From positions 14,610-78,609 of the forward strand of contig JANNWS010000208.1 of NCBI GenBank assembly GCA_031408575.1: a DNA stretch of 64,000 nucleotides. Reading direction: 5' to 3'. Positions 17,171 through 26,034 of the stretch are shown piece by piece; within the stretch, counting starts at the first letter, position 1, and every line of letters starts with the position of its first letter. A program made the translations under genes and the position numbers. Below the pieces are notes generated by a model. The model saw nothing but the letters and a program-made list of their open reading frames with translations. It was not told the origin of the DNA and did not search any database. Source of the stretch: Aliitabrizicola sp031408575. Its GTDB lineage: Bacteria; Pseudomonadota; Alphaproteobacteria; Rhodobacterales; Rhodobacteraceae.

Positions 17171-17295
17171 GGGGTGGGTCTCTGCCTTGGGGATCTGTCA
17201 CGGGGTGGCATCCTGGTTGGGTGCCATGATGTGACCGAAAATTGCGGGACCGGTTCGGGGATACAGCAGGCCCGAGGGCCCGCAGGGGCAAGGCG

Positions 17296-17316
17296 GGGGC
17301 GGCTGCAGGCCGCCCC
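17296..17316 (-). promoter_or_regulatory. Hairpin after the polyol-binding-protein gene
   Basis: An 8-bp perfect stem (GGGGCGGC at 17296-17303, GCCGCCCC at 17309-17316, 5-nt loop) lies nine bases past the smoE stop in the 154-nt gap to smoF. It has no U-run. As in the other ABC operon here, it probably sets a high ratio of binding protein to permease by mRNA stabilisation. Confidence 0.65.
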
Positions 17317-17324
17317 GGTTAACG

Positions 17325-18635
17325 TTACTTGATGTAGCCTGCGGCCTTCATCTCGTCGGAGGTCAGCGTCTGGGCTTCGGCCAGCGCCTCATCGGCGGTC
17401 TTCTGCCCGGCCAGAGCGGCCGAGAAGATCTCGCCGACCGAGGTTGCCACGCCTGCAAACTCGGGGATCGCCACGAACTGCACCCCGACATAAGGCACCG
17501 GCTTTACAGTCGGAGCGGTTGGATCGGCGGAATTGATCGAGTCGATGGTCATCTTGGCGAAGGGAACCTTGGCGTATTCCTCGTTGGCATATAGCGAGGT
17601 GCGGGTGCCCGGAGGAACGTTCGACCAGACATCCATGGACGCGACGAGGGCCAGATAGTCCTTGTTGGTGGCCCAGTTCACGAAAGTCTTGGCTGCATCC
17701 TGAGCATCCGACGAGGTCGGGATCGCAAGCGACCATGCCCAAAGCCAGTTGCCGCGCTTGCCCAGACCGTTGTCGGGGGCGAGGGCGAAGCCGACCTTGT
17801 CGGCGACCGTGGAATCCTTGCCGGTGACGAAAGACGCAGCCACGGTTGCGTCGATCCACATGCCGCACTTGCCTTGATTGAACAGGGTCAGGTTTTCATT
17901 GAAGCCGTTGTTGGATGCGCCGGGCGGGCCGTAGTTCGTCATCAGGTTCAGGTAGAAGTCGAGCGTCGCCTTCCATTCCGGGCTGTCGAATTGCGGGGCC
18001 CAGGCCTCGTCGAACCAGCGCGCACCGAATGAATTCGACATGGCGGTGAGGAAGGCCATGTTTTCCCCCCAGCCGGCCTTGCCGCGCAGGCAGATGCCGT
18101 TGATGCCGGCATCACGGTTGGTCATTGCCTTGGCGGCGGCTTCGATGTCGGCCCAGGTGGGCGCTTCGGGCATGGTCAGGCCAGCGGCTTCCATCAGGTC
18201 GCGGCGGTACATCACCATCGAGCTTTCGCCGTAGAACGGTGATGCCAGCAGATTGCCGTCAACGGTCAGGCCACCCCTGATCGCGGGCAGCAGATCGTCC
18301 GCGTCATAGTCGGCGGGCAGATCGTTCAGGCTGACGAGCCAACCCTGTTTGCCCCAGATCGGAACCTCATAGGTGCCGATCGTCATGACGTCATACTGAC
18401 CGCCACCGGTGGCGATGTCGGTCGTCACATTCTGGCGCAGGACGTTTTCCTCCAGCGTGACCCATTCAACCTTGATGTCGGGGTGCTTGGCATAGAAGTC
18501 GTCCATCAAACCCTGCATGCGGATCATGTCGCCATTGTTCACGGTGGCAACGGTGATGGTGGTCTCGGCCAACGCGGCACTCGCGAGGGCCATCGAGACC
18601 GTCGCGCCCAAAAGCGCGCGATACGAGAATTTCAT
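17325..18635 (-). CDS. smoE: Periplasmic polyol-binding protein
   Basis: 436 residues, with a signal peptide ending in ALA near residue 23 (MKFSYRALLGATVSMALASA) and a family-1 solute-binding protein body: TVATVNNGDMIRMQGLMDDF at the mature start, FNQGKCGMWIDATVAASF in the hinge region. It delivers sorbitol, mannitol or arabitol to SmoFGK. GGGAGGAC precedes the ATG. The 104-nt gap to smoC probably holds an extra promoter. Confidence 0.92.
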   Translation of the reverse strand: MKFSYRALLGATVSMALASAALAETTITVATVNNGDMIRMQGLMDDFYAKHPDIKVEWVTLEENVLRQNVTTDIATGGGQYDVMTIGTYEVPIWGKQGWLVSLNDLPADYDADDLLPAIRGGLTVDGNLLASPFYGESSMVMYRRDLMEAAGLTMPEAPTWADIEAAAKAMTNRDAGINGICLRGKAGWGENMAFLTAMSNSFGARWFDEAWAPQFDSPEWKATLDFYLNLMTNYGPPGASNNGFNENLTLFNQGKCGMWIDATVAASFVTGKDSTVADKVGFALAPDNGLGKRGNWLWAWSLAIPTSSDAQDAAKTFVNWATNKDYLALVASMDVWSNVPPGTRTSLYANEEYAKVPFAKMTIDSINSADPTAPTVKPVPYVGVQFVAIPEFAGVATSVGEIFSAALAGQKTADEALAEAQTLTSDEMKAAGYIK

Positions 18636-18739
18636 GAGCAGTCCTCCCTTGAGCGATTGAGCAATTCATCGCCGTTCGAGTAAATGCCTACACATAGCCA
18701 TGAGTCGTCAAGCCCCATAACCCGCCGCACATGCAGCCA

Positions 18740-19696
18740 TCATCCGTGGTGCAGCAAGGCCGCGGCGGTGGCTTCGTCTGTAACCAAGCCGTTGATTATC
18801 TTTGACTTCAAAGCACCAAAGATCGCTGGAACTTTGGATGCACCCGCAGCAATCCCGATTGAGGGCCGCTTCAGGCCCGGCATCACGCGCACCCCACCGG
18901 TGCGGCGGTTCGTGCCAAAGTCGAGGTAATTTCCATCAGAATCGAACACCCAGCCTGCCACTTCGCCCGTCGCACCGCCGGCCTGCATCTCGTCCAGTTC
19001 GGCGCGGGACACAAAGCCATCCTTCAGCAGAGGCGCGTCATCTGACATCTGCCCGACTCCGACAAACACCACATCCGCATTGCTTGCGAGTTCCATCACG
19101 CGGCGCACGGGTGCCAAGGCGTGGAAAGCGGCATTCTCTTCGGCTGTAGGCGAAATGACCGGAACCGGCATCGGATAATGCGGGGCGTTCACCTTGTCGG
19201 CGATGCGCATGACGACGTCGAAGAAACTGGCCGATCCATCCGGGGCGATGTTTCCATTCAGGCTGACCAGTCGGTGCTGCAAAGCCTCCATCCGTTCCAT
19301 GGCATCGACCATGCCGCGCAAGGCCCGTCCCGTGCCAAGAGCAATCGTCATTGGATCGGCCATCCCCAGAAACCGCTCCAGTTCCGCCGCCGCCGCCGGG
19401 GCGATCGCGCGAACCGGGTCTGCCTGCGGCCCGAGCGACGGCATCACCCGGACACGTCCGAGGCCAAAGCGATCTTTCAGCGCAGCTTCAAGATCGAGAC
19501 AGGTCGAGATGCGGTGGTGAAGACGCACATGGATCAACCCATCGGCCATTGCCCGACTGACCAGCCTTTGCGCCCGCTGTCGCGAGATACCCAACTCGGC
19601 GGCGATCTGGTCCTGCGTCAATCCACCGACATAGGACAGCCACCCGGCGCGGGCGGCGTCATCTTGATTGTTTGCCTCGATGTCTGAACGGCTCAT
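18740..19696 (-). CDS. smoC: SorC/DeoR-family sugar-binding transcriptional regulator of the polyol operon
   Basis: 318 residues. The N-terminal helix-turn-helix (LTQDQIAAELGISRQRAQRL, residues about 26-45) is followed by a sugar-phosphate-sensing domain (SorC type) with ALGTGRALRGM. Position upstream of smoE and resemblance to Rhodobacter SmoC support a role as the polyol-responsive regulator. The start overlaps the stop of the HAD gene (ATGA). Confidence 0.88.
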   Translation of the reverse strand: MSRSDIEANNQDDAARAGWLSYVGGLTQDQIAAELGISRQRAQRLVSRAMADGLIHVRLHHRISTCLDLEAALKDRFGLGRVRVMPSLGPQADPVRAIAPAAAAELERFLGMADPMTIALGTGRALRGMVDAMERMEALQHRLVSLNGNIAPDGSASFFDVVMRIADKVNAPHYPMPVPVISPTAEENAAFHALAPVRRVMELASNADVVFVGVGQMSDDAPLLKDGFVSRAELDEMQAGGATGEVAGWVFDSDGNYLDFGTNRRTGGVRVMPGLKRPSIGIAAGASKVPAIFGALKSKIINGLVTDEATAAALLHHG

Positions 19697-20358
19697 CTGT
19701 GTCTCTTTAAGTGCGGAGCAATCTGAAAGAACTCATCAAAATCCGCAAACCGGTGATGCGGCCGCGACTCCTGAGGCACCTCGAACGGTGTCGGTTTCAT
19801 ATGGCTTCCCCCGACAAAGTGCCAGACCTGCATCCCGGCCGCCAAACCTGCGCACAAACCCGGCAAGCTGTCTTCGATGACGATGCAGTCTTCGGGGGCC
19901 GTTTGCATGACAGCGGCCACATGCAAGAACAGGTCGGGGGCGGGTTTGCCATGCGGAACAAGGCTTGCGGTAAAAGTGACCGGACCCAGCCTGTCCCAAA
20001 GTTTGACACGGCGCAGCGACATTTCCACCCGTCGCGGGGACGAGGACGTGGCAACGGCAACCGGCAGCGCGAGATTGTCAAGAAAATCCGCAACTCCGGG
20101 CATGAGCGCCAATCGATCCTCGAATGCTGCAAGCAACTGGTTTCGATACTGTTCCTCGAAATCAGGCGAGAGGTCGAGCCCATAGTCCTTGCGGATCGTT
20201 TGCATCACGGCGGGATAGCTGCGCCCCAGGAAATGCCGCGCGACATAGGGCAAATCGACATCGACGCCAAGGCGTGCCAATTGATCAATCAGCATCTGAG
20301 CGCTGATCACTTCGCTGTCGATCAAGACGCCATCACAGTCAAGGATCACAAGTTTCAT
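19693..20358 (-). CDS. HAD-family hydrolase of the beta-phosphoglucomutase/phosphoglycolate phosphatase type
   Basis: 221 residues. The nucleophile motif is ILDCDGVLIDSE at residues 4-15, motif II is VATSSS, the motif III lysine is in PHGKPAPD, and motif IV is CIVIEDSLPG. This subgroup dephosphorylates or isomerises small sugar phosphates. It is the promoter-proximal gene of the polyol operon and is coupled to smoC by a 4-base overlap. It may remove toxic sugar or polyol phosphates or modulate the inducer level; this is inference. Confidence 0.88.
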   Translation of the reverse strand: MKLVILDCDGVLIDSEVISAQMLIDQLARLGVDVDLPYVARHFLGRSYPAVMQTIRKDYGLDLSPDFEEQYRNQLLAAFEDRLALMPGVADFLDNLALPVAVATSSSPRRVEMSLRRVKLWDRLGPVTFTASLVPHGKPAPDLFLHVAAVMQTAPEDCIVIEDSLPGLCAGLAAGMQVWHFVGGSHMKPTPFEVPQESRPHHRFADFDEFFQIAPHLKRHR

Positions 20359-20742
20359 ACTTCGTGTATAGGGCAGACACGGACGGTGCGCGACAGTTCA
20401 CGCGCTACAGCCTGAGCGGGCAAGACATGGTTGGGTCTGGCCCAAGGCGAAAACAGCGATCCTCACGCGATGCTGAACGTCCTGCCTCTGCATCCCCCAA
20501 GCAATCCGCTGATTTCGATGTATTGACCGTGACATTTTATAAATAATTCGTGGAGTTGATGGCTGCGAAGGGCGTATTTTACGGCCCCCCCCCCCCGGAG
20601 GATGCGGAGACGTAGCGGGCAGATCGGGTGGATTTCGCTCCTCGTGTGCGGTTGGACGTGATGGGGCAGTCAGCTTGCTTGCCCCCGTTTGACGCGGACT
20701 ACCCTTCCCTGCCGGATCAAGCGGATCGCAGGGGCACGGTCT
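20359..20742. other. Intergenic region with polyol-operon promoter side and a C12 tract
   Basis: 384 nt without a supported gene between the HAD start and the stop of the kinase gene. It should hold the promoter of the HAD-smo operon near 20360-20420. An AT-rich patch (ACATTTTATAAATAATTC at about 20532-20549) stands out in this GC-rich DNA. A run of twelve C lies at 20585-20596. Short open frames on the plus strand lack domain character. Confidence 0.5.
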
Positions 20743-22209
20743 TTACGGTGTGGCCATCGGTGCAACCGGCTGCTGGGCAGGGGGCAATTCCTCGGTCTGG
20801 GTGCGGGTGTCTCCTGTCCCCAGCCGGATGACCGTGACGCTGCATGCGGCCTGCGCCACGACGTGGCTGGAAACAGAGCCAAGGTAGCGCCGGGTGTTGG
20901 AATGGCCCCTGGCACCCATCAGGATATGGTCGACTTTGTTGGCGGTGGCGTGATCCACCAGCACCGCCCCCGGATCGCTGCCCTCCAGCACAGCGCAGGT
21001 CAGCCGATCCTCTGGCAGGTCAAGTTCAGCCGCCCAGTGTTTCAGCCCGACAAGACGCGCCACATGCAAGTTGTTCCCCTGATCATCGGTGCTCTCGTCG
21101 ATCATCAGACGTGACGTGCGGATTATGTTCACGCAAGCGACCCGGGCATCAGGCTGGATAAGCAACATGCGCTTAACCGACAGCCGCAGCCGCTCTGAAA
21201 GGGCCTCCATTGCGGGCGAGAGATCAACTGCAACCATCAGGATCGGCGCACGGTCCATCTGGGCGGACATGCTGGCGGGAGCGGAAAAGCCGCTGAAGCG
21301 GCGCATCTTGCGCCAGCGCCTGAACACCGTCAGGGCGCCATCAGCTTTCTGCTTGTGCCCCCGTTCGGTCAGTCGCACCTGCAACGGGTTCGACAGGTCA
21401 AAGTTCAATTGGGCCGCCGTTTGATACCGTTGCGCGGGATCAACCTCGAGGGCGCGCAGGATGATCTCTTGCAGCCATTCCGGAATCTCGGGGCGAAGCG
21501 CACGAGGTGGCACCGGATCTCGCCAGAGCCGACGACGAACGGCTTTCAGGCGTTCCGGCTCGCCAAACGGCTTTCGCCCCGTTGACAGCTCATAGATCAT
21601 TGCACCGAGGGCAAACAGATCGGACCGCAGATCGTTCCTCTGGCGCAAGTATTGTTCCGGGGCAATATAGGGGAATGTGCCCATCGGAATGATGAATTCT
21701 TCGGCCAGAAGATCTGGCAGGTGATCATGCCGCGACAGACCGAAATCGACGCAGACCATCTCTCCCGTCGGGCGCTGCATGAAGTTCGCGGGTTTCAGGT
21801 CAAGGTGGATGACATGCTGCCTGTGCAGGGCATGCACGGCCGTCGCCATTCGTGCGAAAACCTCCAACACTTCCGACAGCGGGCGCGGCGCAGTCTGGAA
21901 CAGCGCCAGAAGCGAGACCCCCGCAATGCGCTCGGTCACGATATAGGGCATCAGCTCAAAACCACCCTCGCCGATCACGCGCGGCACATGCGGGCCGGTC
22001 AGTCGCGGCATGATCATCTGCTCGACCTCGAACCCCACGATGGTTGGACCGTCATAGCCATCAAGGATGGTCGGAACCTTCATCACCATCGGCAGGCGGT
22101 GCAGTGGATGGCTGACCTCCCAGATTGTGGCAAATCCGCCGGTGTGAAGCTTTTCGCCCAAAGTGAAACCGTCGATCTGCAGTCCCGGCTCCGGTCTGGT
22201 TGGCATCAT
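20743..22209 (-). CDS. Serine/threonine protein kinase fused to a universal stress protein domain
   Basis: 488 residues. The kinase domain (about 12-280) has a glycine loop GEKLHTGGFA at 18-27, the ATP lysine K44, the catalytic loop HLDLKPAN at 135-142, DFG at 155-157 and APE at 183-185. A linker is followed by a UspA domain (about 320-465) ending in the nucleotide-binding motif GARGHSNTRRYLGS. A Pro/Gln-rich tail finishes the protein. No transmembrane segment was seen, so it is cytosolic, unlike PASTA-type kinases. It starts 1 nt after the metallophosphoesterase stop, suggesting a kinase/phosphatase couple. It likely phosphorylates metabolic or regulatory targets in response to an adenylate or stress signal; targets unknown. 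Confidence 0.88.
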   Translation of the reverse strand: MMPTRPEPGLQIDGFTLGEKLHTGGFATIWEVSHPLHRLPMVMKVPTILDGYDGPTIVGFEVEQMIMPRLTGPHVPRVIGEGGFELMPYIVTERIAGVSLLALFQTAPRPLSEVLEVFARMATAVHALHRQHVIHLDLKPANFMQRPTGEMVCVDFGLSRHDHLPDLLAEEFIIPMGTFPYIAPEQYLRQRNDLRSDLFALGAMIYELSTGRKPFGEPERLKAVRRRLWRDPVPPRALRPEIPEWLQEIILRALEVDPAQRYQTAAQLNFDLSNPLQVRLTERGHKQKADGALTVFRRWRKMRRFSGFSAPASMSAQMDRAPILMVAVDLSPAMEALSERLRLSVKRMLLIQPDARVACVNIIRTSRLMIDESTDDQGNNLHVARLVGLKHWAAELDLPEDRLTCAVLEGSDPGAVLVDHATANKVDHILMGARGHSNTRRYLGSVSSHVVAQAACSVTVIRLGTGDTRTQTEELPPAQQPVAPMATP

Positions 22210-22210
22210 C

Positions 22211-22954
22211 TCAACGTCCCCGGATCAAACGCAGCGCCAGCGTCTCGGGAAGTTCTGCGCTGCGCAATTTCTGCACTGTCGCCGCCGTGTCATATGGCAC
22301 GCGCCGAAATGTCAGTTCATTGGTCGCCCGATCCAGAATGGCGTAGCTTGCCAACGGAGATCCGTCGCGCGGTTGACCAACCGAGCCTACAACGGCCAGC
22401 CACCGGCGGCTTTGCAGCAGGGGGATAGGCTTGCCTATCGGAAAATCAATCTGCCGCACACGCCCGGCCAGATCGCGGTGTATGAGGGCCGGGATGTGGA
22501 CGTGTCCACAGAAAATCAGCCGCTCGGTGCAAACCCTGAAACTCGGCATCGCCTTGTGGGCACTGGTCACATAAATCCAGTCGGCCGAGGTATGGGCGCT
22601 GGCATGGACGAACAGCATATCTTCGTCGCTTTGGCGCAAGGGAAGCTGCGCAAGGAATTGCTTCTCCGCCGCGGTCAATTGCTTGGCCGCCCAAACAATC
22701 GCTGCGCGGGCGTCAGCGGTAAAGCTGGCATCTGGCCCGTCGACCGCTGCCTCGTCATGGTTGCCTTTCACACAGATCGCGCCCTTTGACACAAGGTCGG
22801 CGACGCGGTCCACGCAGGGGGCCGGATCGGGACCATAGCCGACGATATCACCCAGAATGGCAAAACGGCCCACCGAACAGGCAGTCGCATCGGCCAGCAC
22901 CGCCCCAAGCGCCTCCAGGTTCGCGTGTATGTCTGTCAGTATCGCAATACGCAT
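22211..22954 (-). CDS. Calcineurin-like metallophosphoesterase
   Basis: 247 residues. Metal ligands are visible in order: D-x-H (LTDIHAN), GD (ILGDIVGYGPDP), GNHDE, a histidine in FVHASAH and GHVH (CGHVHIP). The family includes protein phosphatases and phosphodiesterases. The ATG at 22954 directly precedes strand 1 (MRIAILTDIH); the frame is open 13 codons further without family character. It heads a two-gene operon with the kinase-Usp fusion, and an FNR-like box lies 75 nt upstream. Confidence 0.88.
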   Translation of the reverse strand: MRIAILTDIHANLEALGAVLADATACSVGRFAILGDIVGYGPDPAPCVDRVADLVSKGAICVKGNHDEAAVDGPDASFTADARAAIVWAAKQLTAAEKQFLAQLPLRQSDEDMLFVHASAHTSADWIYVTSAHKAMPSFRVCTERLIFCGHVHIPALIHRDLAGRVRQIDFPIGKPIPLLQSRRWLAVVGSVGQPRDGSPLASYAILDRATNELTFRRVPYDTAATVQKLRSAELPETLALRLIRGR

Positions 22955-23444
22955 TCTGGTCTCGTTGCGCCCGAGGGCTTTTGTCTGTTGCACTGCAACG
23001 CTGCTAACATCGCGCCAAGCGGGCTGCCGTGATCTGGGTCAAACCATCGGCAACTCCGCAAATACCACCCGGAACACGGCAGTAGCACTGACTGCCGATC
23101 CGGCCCCTCGATACATCGTACTGCCCCCAACTCCGTGCGGGAGGGCGGCGTATCAGAGTCGGAAAGGGTATTCCTCGGATGGCCACACTGTCAGTGCCTT
23201 GCAACTGTCCTGGCCGACCAGCAGTCAACGCTGCTGTTGCCGCCTAATGTTCAGTATCATTTTTCAGCCTATCAGGCGCGTCGCGCCACCCGAAGTCAGA
23301 AAGCTGTTGCCAGGCCAGAGCCGCGCACGCACGGCCGCACCCAGCACTTGATCAGCCGTCGCACGTTCGACCCAGCGGACCGCAGCCGTGTGGCGCGCGG
23401 CCCGGTGGCCGGTGTCGACAGAGTGCGTGCTGAAGCAAAGGCGC
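22955..23444. other. Intergenic region upstream of the phosphoesterase-kinase operon
   Basis: 490 nt between the phosphoesterase start and the 3' end of the phosphotransacetylase-like gene. Apart from the FNR-like box at 23029-23042, no gene or repeat is convincing; open frames on both strands show no domain or ribosome-binding site. Confidence 0.5.
23029..23042. promoter_or_regulatory. FNR/CRP-type box upstream of the phosphoesterase-kinase operon
   Basis: GTGATCTGGGTCAA differs from the consensus TTGAT-N4-(A/G)TCAA at one position. It is centred about 80 nt upstream of the phosphoesterase start, a usual distance for an activator. In Rhodobacteraceae such boxes are bound by FnrL or related oxygen sensors. 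Confidence 0.55.
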
Positions 23445-24404
23445 CTATCGGGGTGGTTTTGAGCGTTCGTGCCGGGCGACCAGCACCGCCACGGCGCAGG
23501 ATGCCAGCCGCGACAACAGACCATCGGCGCGGCTGGTCAGGATGATCGGAACCCGCGCGCCCATCACGATGCCGGCTGATTGCGCACTGGCCAGATATGT
23601 CAGTTGTTTGGCGATCATGTTTCCGGCTTCGATGTTCGGCGCGATCAGCACATCCGCCACGCCGGCCACGGAAGACTCGATATGCTTCATTTCGGTGGCG
23701 GTTTTCGAAATGGCGTTGTCAAACGCCAGCGGCCCGTCCACCAACCCGCCGATGATCTGGCCGCGATCCGCCATCTTGGCCAGAGCGGCCGCATCAATCG
23801 TGGCCGCCATCTCCGGCTGGACGGTTTCCACTGCTGCCAGAACCGCCACGCGTGGCTGGACGGTGCCCAAGGCCAGCGCGCAGTCGATTGCATTCTGGAC
23901 GATGTCCAGTTTTGTTGCCAGATCAGGGGCCACATTGACCGCCGCATCACTGATGAACAACGGGCGTGGATAGGTCGGCACATCGAACACGAATACATGG
24001 CTCATCCGGCGGTCGGTGCGCAGACCGGTGTCGCGGTAAATCGCTGCGGCCATCAACTCATCCGTGTGCAGGCTGCCTTTCATGATCGCATCAACCGATC
24101 CGGCGCGGGCCAATTCGCAGGCGGCCTTGGCGGCGGCGTGACTGTGGGCGGTGTCGATCATCTCGACCCCGCTCAGATCCTCGCCAGCCTGTGCCGCCGC
24201 CGCCAGAATCTTGGCCCTTGGGCCAATCAGCACCGGCACAATCAGCCGCAGGCGGAAAGCCTCCATCGCGCCGCAAAGGGAGACCGCATCACAAGGATGC
24301 ACGATGGCCACGCGAACCGGCGAAAGCGATGTTACCAGCGATAACAGCCGGTCAAGTTGCGAGCGCAGGGCGGGGTCGGTTGCCGGATCATCGAAAGCAG
24401 TCAT
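23445..24404 (-). CDS. Phosphate acetyl/butyryltransferase family protein
   Basis: 319 residues of the PTA/PTB fold: VAIVHPCDAVSL near the start, DAIMKGSLHTDELM with a catalytic-type motif, ISDAAVN, ADVLIAPNIEAGNM and a C-terminal SARA-like stretch (TSRADGLLSRLAS). These enzymes transfer acetyl or butyryl groups between CoA and phosphate. It lies 24 nt after the alcohol dehydrogenase gene on the same strand. No acetate kinase is in the window. Likely part of a low-oxygen carbon-overflow module. Confidence 0.85.
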   Translation of the reverse strand: MTAFDDPATDPALRSQLDRLLSLVTSLSPVRVAIVHPCDAVSLCGAMEAFRLRLIVPVLIGPRAKILAAAAQAGEDLSGVEMIDTAHSHAAAKAACELARAGSVDAIMKGSLHTDELMAAAIYRDTGLRTDRRMSHVFVFDVPTYPRPLFISDAAVNVAPDLATKLDIVQNAIDCALALGTVQPRVAVLAAVETVQPEMAATIDAAALAKMADRGQIIGGLVDGPLAFDNAISKTATEMKHIESSVAGVADVLIAPNIEAGNMIAKQLTYLASAQSAGIVMGARVPIILTSRADGLLSRLASCAVAVLVARHERSKPPR

Positions 24405-24428
24405 TGCGGCGGGGCTTTCAGCGTCGTT

Positions 24429-25502
24429 TCACGGCGTGATAGCCACTTTGAACACCCCGTCGCGCTGATGACTGAACAGCTCGTAAGCTTTTTCGATATC
24501 ATCCAGCTTGAACCGGTGTGTCACCATAGCGCCCAGATCGACCCGCCCGGTTTCGATGATCGCCATCAGGCGGCGCATCCGTTCCTTGCCGCCCGGACAC
24601 AACGAGGTGACGATCGTATGATCGCCCAAACCGGCGGCGAAGGCCCCGGCAGGGATTGTCAGATCGCCGGAGTATACCCCGAGACTGGACAGGGTACCGC
24701 CGGGACGCAGCACGCGCAGGCAGGACTCGAATGTGCCTTGGGTGCCCAACGCCTCGATTGCAACATCAACGCCGCGACCGGCCGTCAGGCGCATGATCTC
24801 TTCGACCGGATCAACCTTGCTGAAATCCACAACGTAATCAGCGCCAAGTCGTTTTGCCATTGCCAGCCGGTTGGGCAGGGCATCAACGGCGATAATGGTC
24901 GAAGCACCCATCAGCTTGGCCCCTGCGGTCGCACACAGACCAATAGGCCCCTGCGCAAAGATTGCCACCATGTCGCCGATCCTGATCCCCGCCCTTTCCG
25001 CACCACTGAACCCGGTCGACATGATATCAGGGCACATCAGAACCTGCTCGTCCGTCAGGTTGTCGGGCACCGGTGAAAGATTGCTCATCGCATCCGGCAC
25101 CAGCAGGTATTCGGCTTGGGCCCCGTCAATCGTGTTGCCGAACCTCCAGCCACCCATTGCCTTCCAGCCGTGCGCTGTTCCGTGCCCGTCCTGCGAGGCC
25201 TGTCCGCACTGGCAGGCATTGCTGTGCCCGCTGGGTGTGATCGCCCCTGCAATCACCCGCTGCCCTTCGTTGAAACCCGTAACGGCGGAGCCGAGTCTTT
25301 CGATGACGCCGACCGGCTCGTGGCCGATGGTCAAGCCGCGCACCACCGGATACTCGCCCTTCAGGATATGCACGTCGGTGCCGCAGATCGTTGTGGTCGT
25401 GATCTGGATCAGCGCGTCAAGCGGCCCGACATTCGGGACCCGCTTGTCCTCCAGCACGATACGTCCGGGTTCAACGAAAACGGCGGCTTTCATCATTTGC
25501 AT
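24429..25502 (-). CDS. Zinc-dependent medium-chain alcohol dehydrogenase
   Basis: 357 residues. The catalytic zinc site shows C (TICGTD), H-E (TIGHEPVG) and a third ligand (MCPDIMSTG). The NAD(P) fold has a modified glycine motif (AQGPIGLCATAGAK). The loop that usually holds four structural-zinc cysteines has only two (NACQCGQ), as in secondary/isopropanol-type dehydrogenases. AAAGGAA lies eight bases before the ATG. Likely reduces or oxidises a small aldehyde, ketone or alcohol. Operonic with the phosphotransacetylase-like gene. Confidence 0.88.
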   Translation of the reverse strand: MQMMKAAVFVEPGRIVLEDKRVPNVGPLDALIQITTTTICGTDVHILKGEYPVVRGLTIGHEPVGVIERLGSAVTGFNEGQRVIAGAITPSGHSNACQCGQASQDGHGTAHGWKAMGGWRFGNTIDGAQAEYLLVPDAMSNLSPVPDNLTDEQVLMCPDIMSTGFSGAERAGIRIGDMVAIFAQGPIGLCATAGAKLMGASTIIAVDALPNRLAMAKRLGADYVVDFSKVDPVEEIMRLTAGRGVDVAIEALGTQGTFESCLRVLRPGGTLSSLGVYSGDLTIPAGAFAAGLGDHTIVTSLCPGGKERMRRLMAIIETGRVDLGAMVTHRFKLDDIEKAYELFSHQRDGVFKVAITP

Positions 25503-26034
25503 GGTGGTGTTCCTTTGAGTTCACATTGGCCTGTCTCGCACTCGACAGTCTTGGGTTTTTGGGGATGTTACAAATTTGGTGTGACAGCACGATCGGCATT
25601 TGCACCGACATGCGCCGCAAGGCAGGCCGGGTTCCCATCCGGGCAGGTGTCGAGCGGCCTCAGGATCTGCCATGGCACGGGTTTGCCGCCTTTCTAATAA
25701 GGCTCACAATGCAGAAACATCCCCCCGTGGTGTTGCACCTGCATTGCCGCGAGGAGTGAAATTCACGAAAATTCGCGGTCAGACGGAACCCGCTGGAACA
25801 AACCTAGCGGCCTTTCCGGGTCGGGACCCTGACATGGATCAAAGCGAGTCAAGAATCTTTCGGTTAACGGAACAAGTCCCGAAAACAGTACCGGATCGCC
25901 AGACAGCCGCACGGGGAGCAGTCCCTGTCACATGGCGTTCCTGTGCTGGACATTGCGCTTCAGCCCAGCACCCCTTGCCCTTCGCGGCCGGCCGCGCGAC
26001 CTTGGCGCAGGTCAGCGATAGCGGAGGATAAGCC
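25503..26034. other. 532-nt divergent intergenic region
   Basis: Lies between the alcohol dehydrogenase (minus) and the SDR (plus). It contains an inverted pair CTGTC...GACAG at about 25534-25551 and the FNR-like box at 25829-25842. No coding region is supported. Confidence 0.5.
25829..25842. promoter_or_regulatory. FNR-type box between the alcohol dehydrogenase and SDR genes
   Basis: CTGACATGGATCAA matches TTGA(C/T)-N4-ATCAA at all but the first base. It lies about 190 nt upstream of the plus-strand SDR and 327 nt upstream of the minus-strand dehydrogenase, so either could be the target. Confidence 0.5.

Noticed and set aside
18649..18662. Direct repeat TTGAGC x2 upstream of smoE considered as a SmoC operator
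   Set aside because: Only six bases, overlaps the region just before the ribosome-binding site, and has no dyad symmetry; too weak to list.
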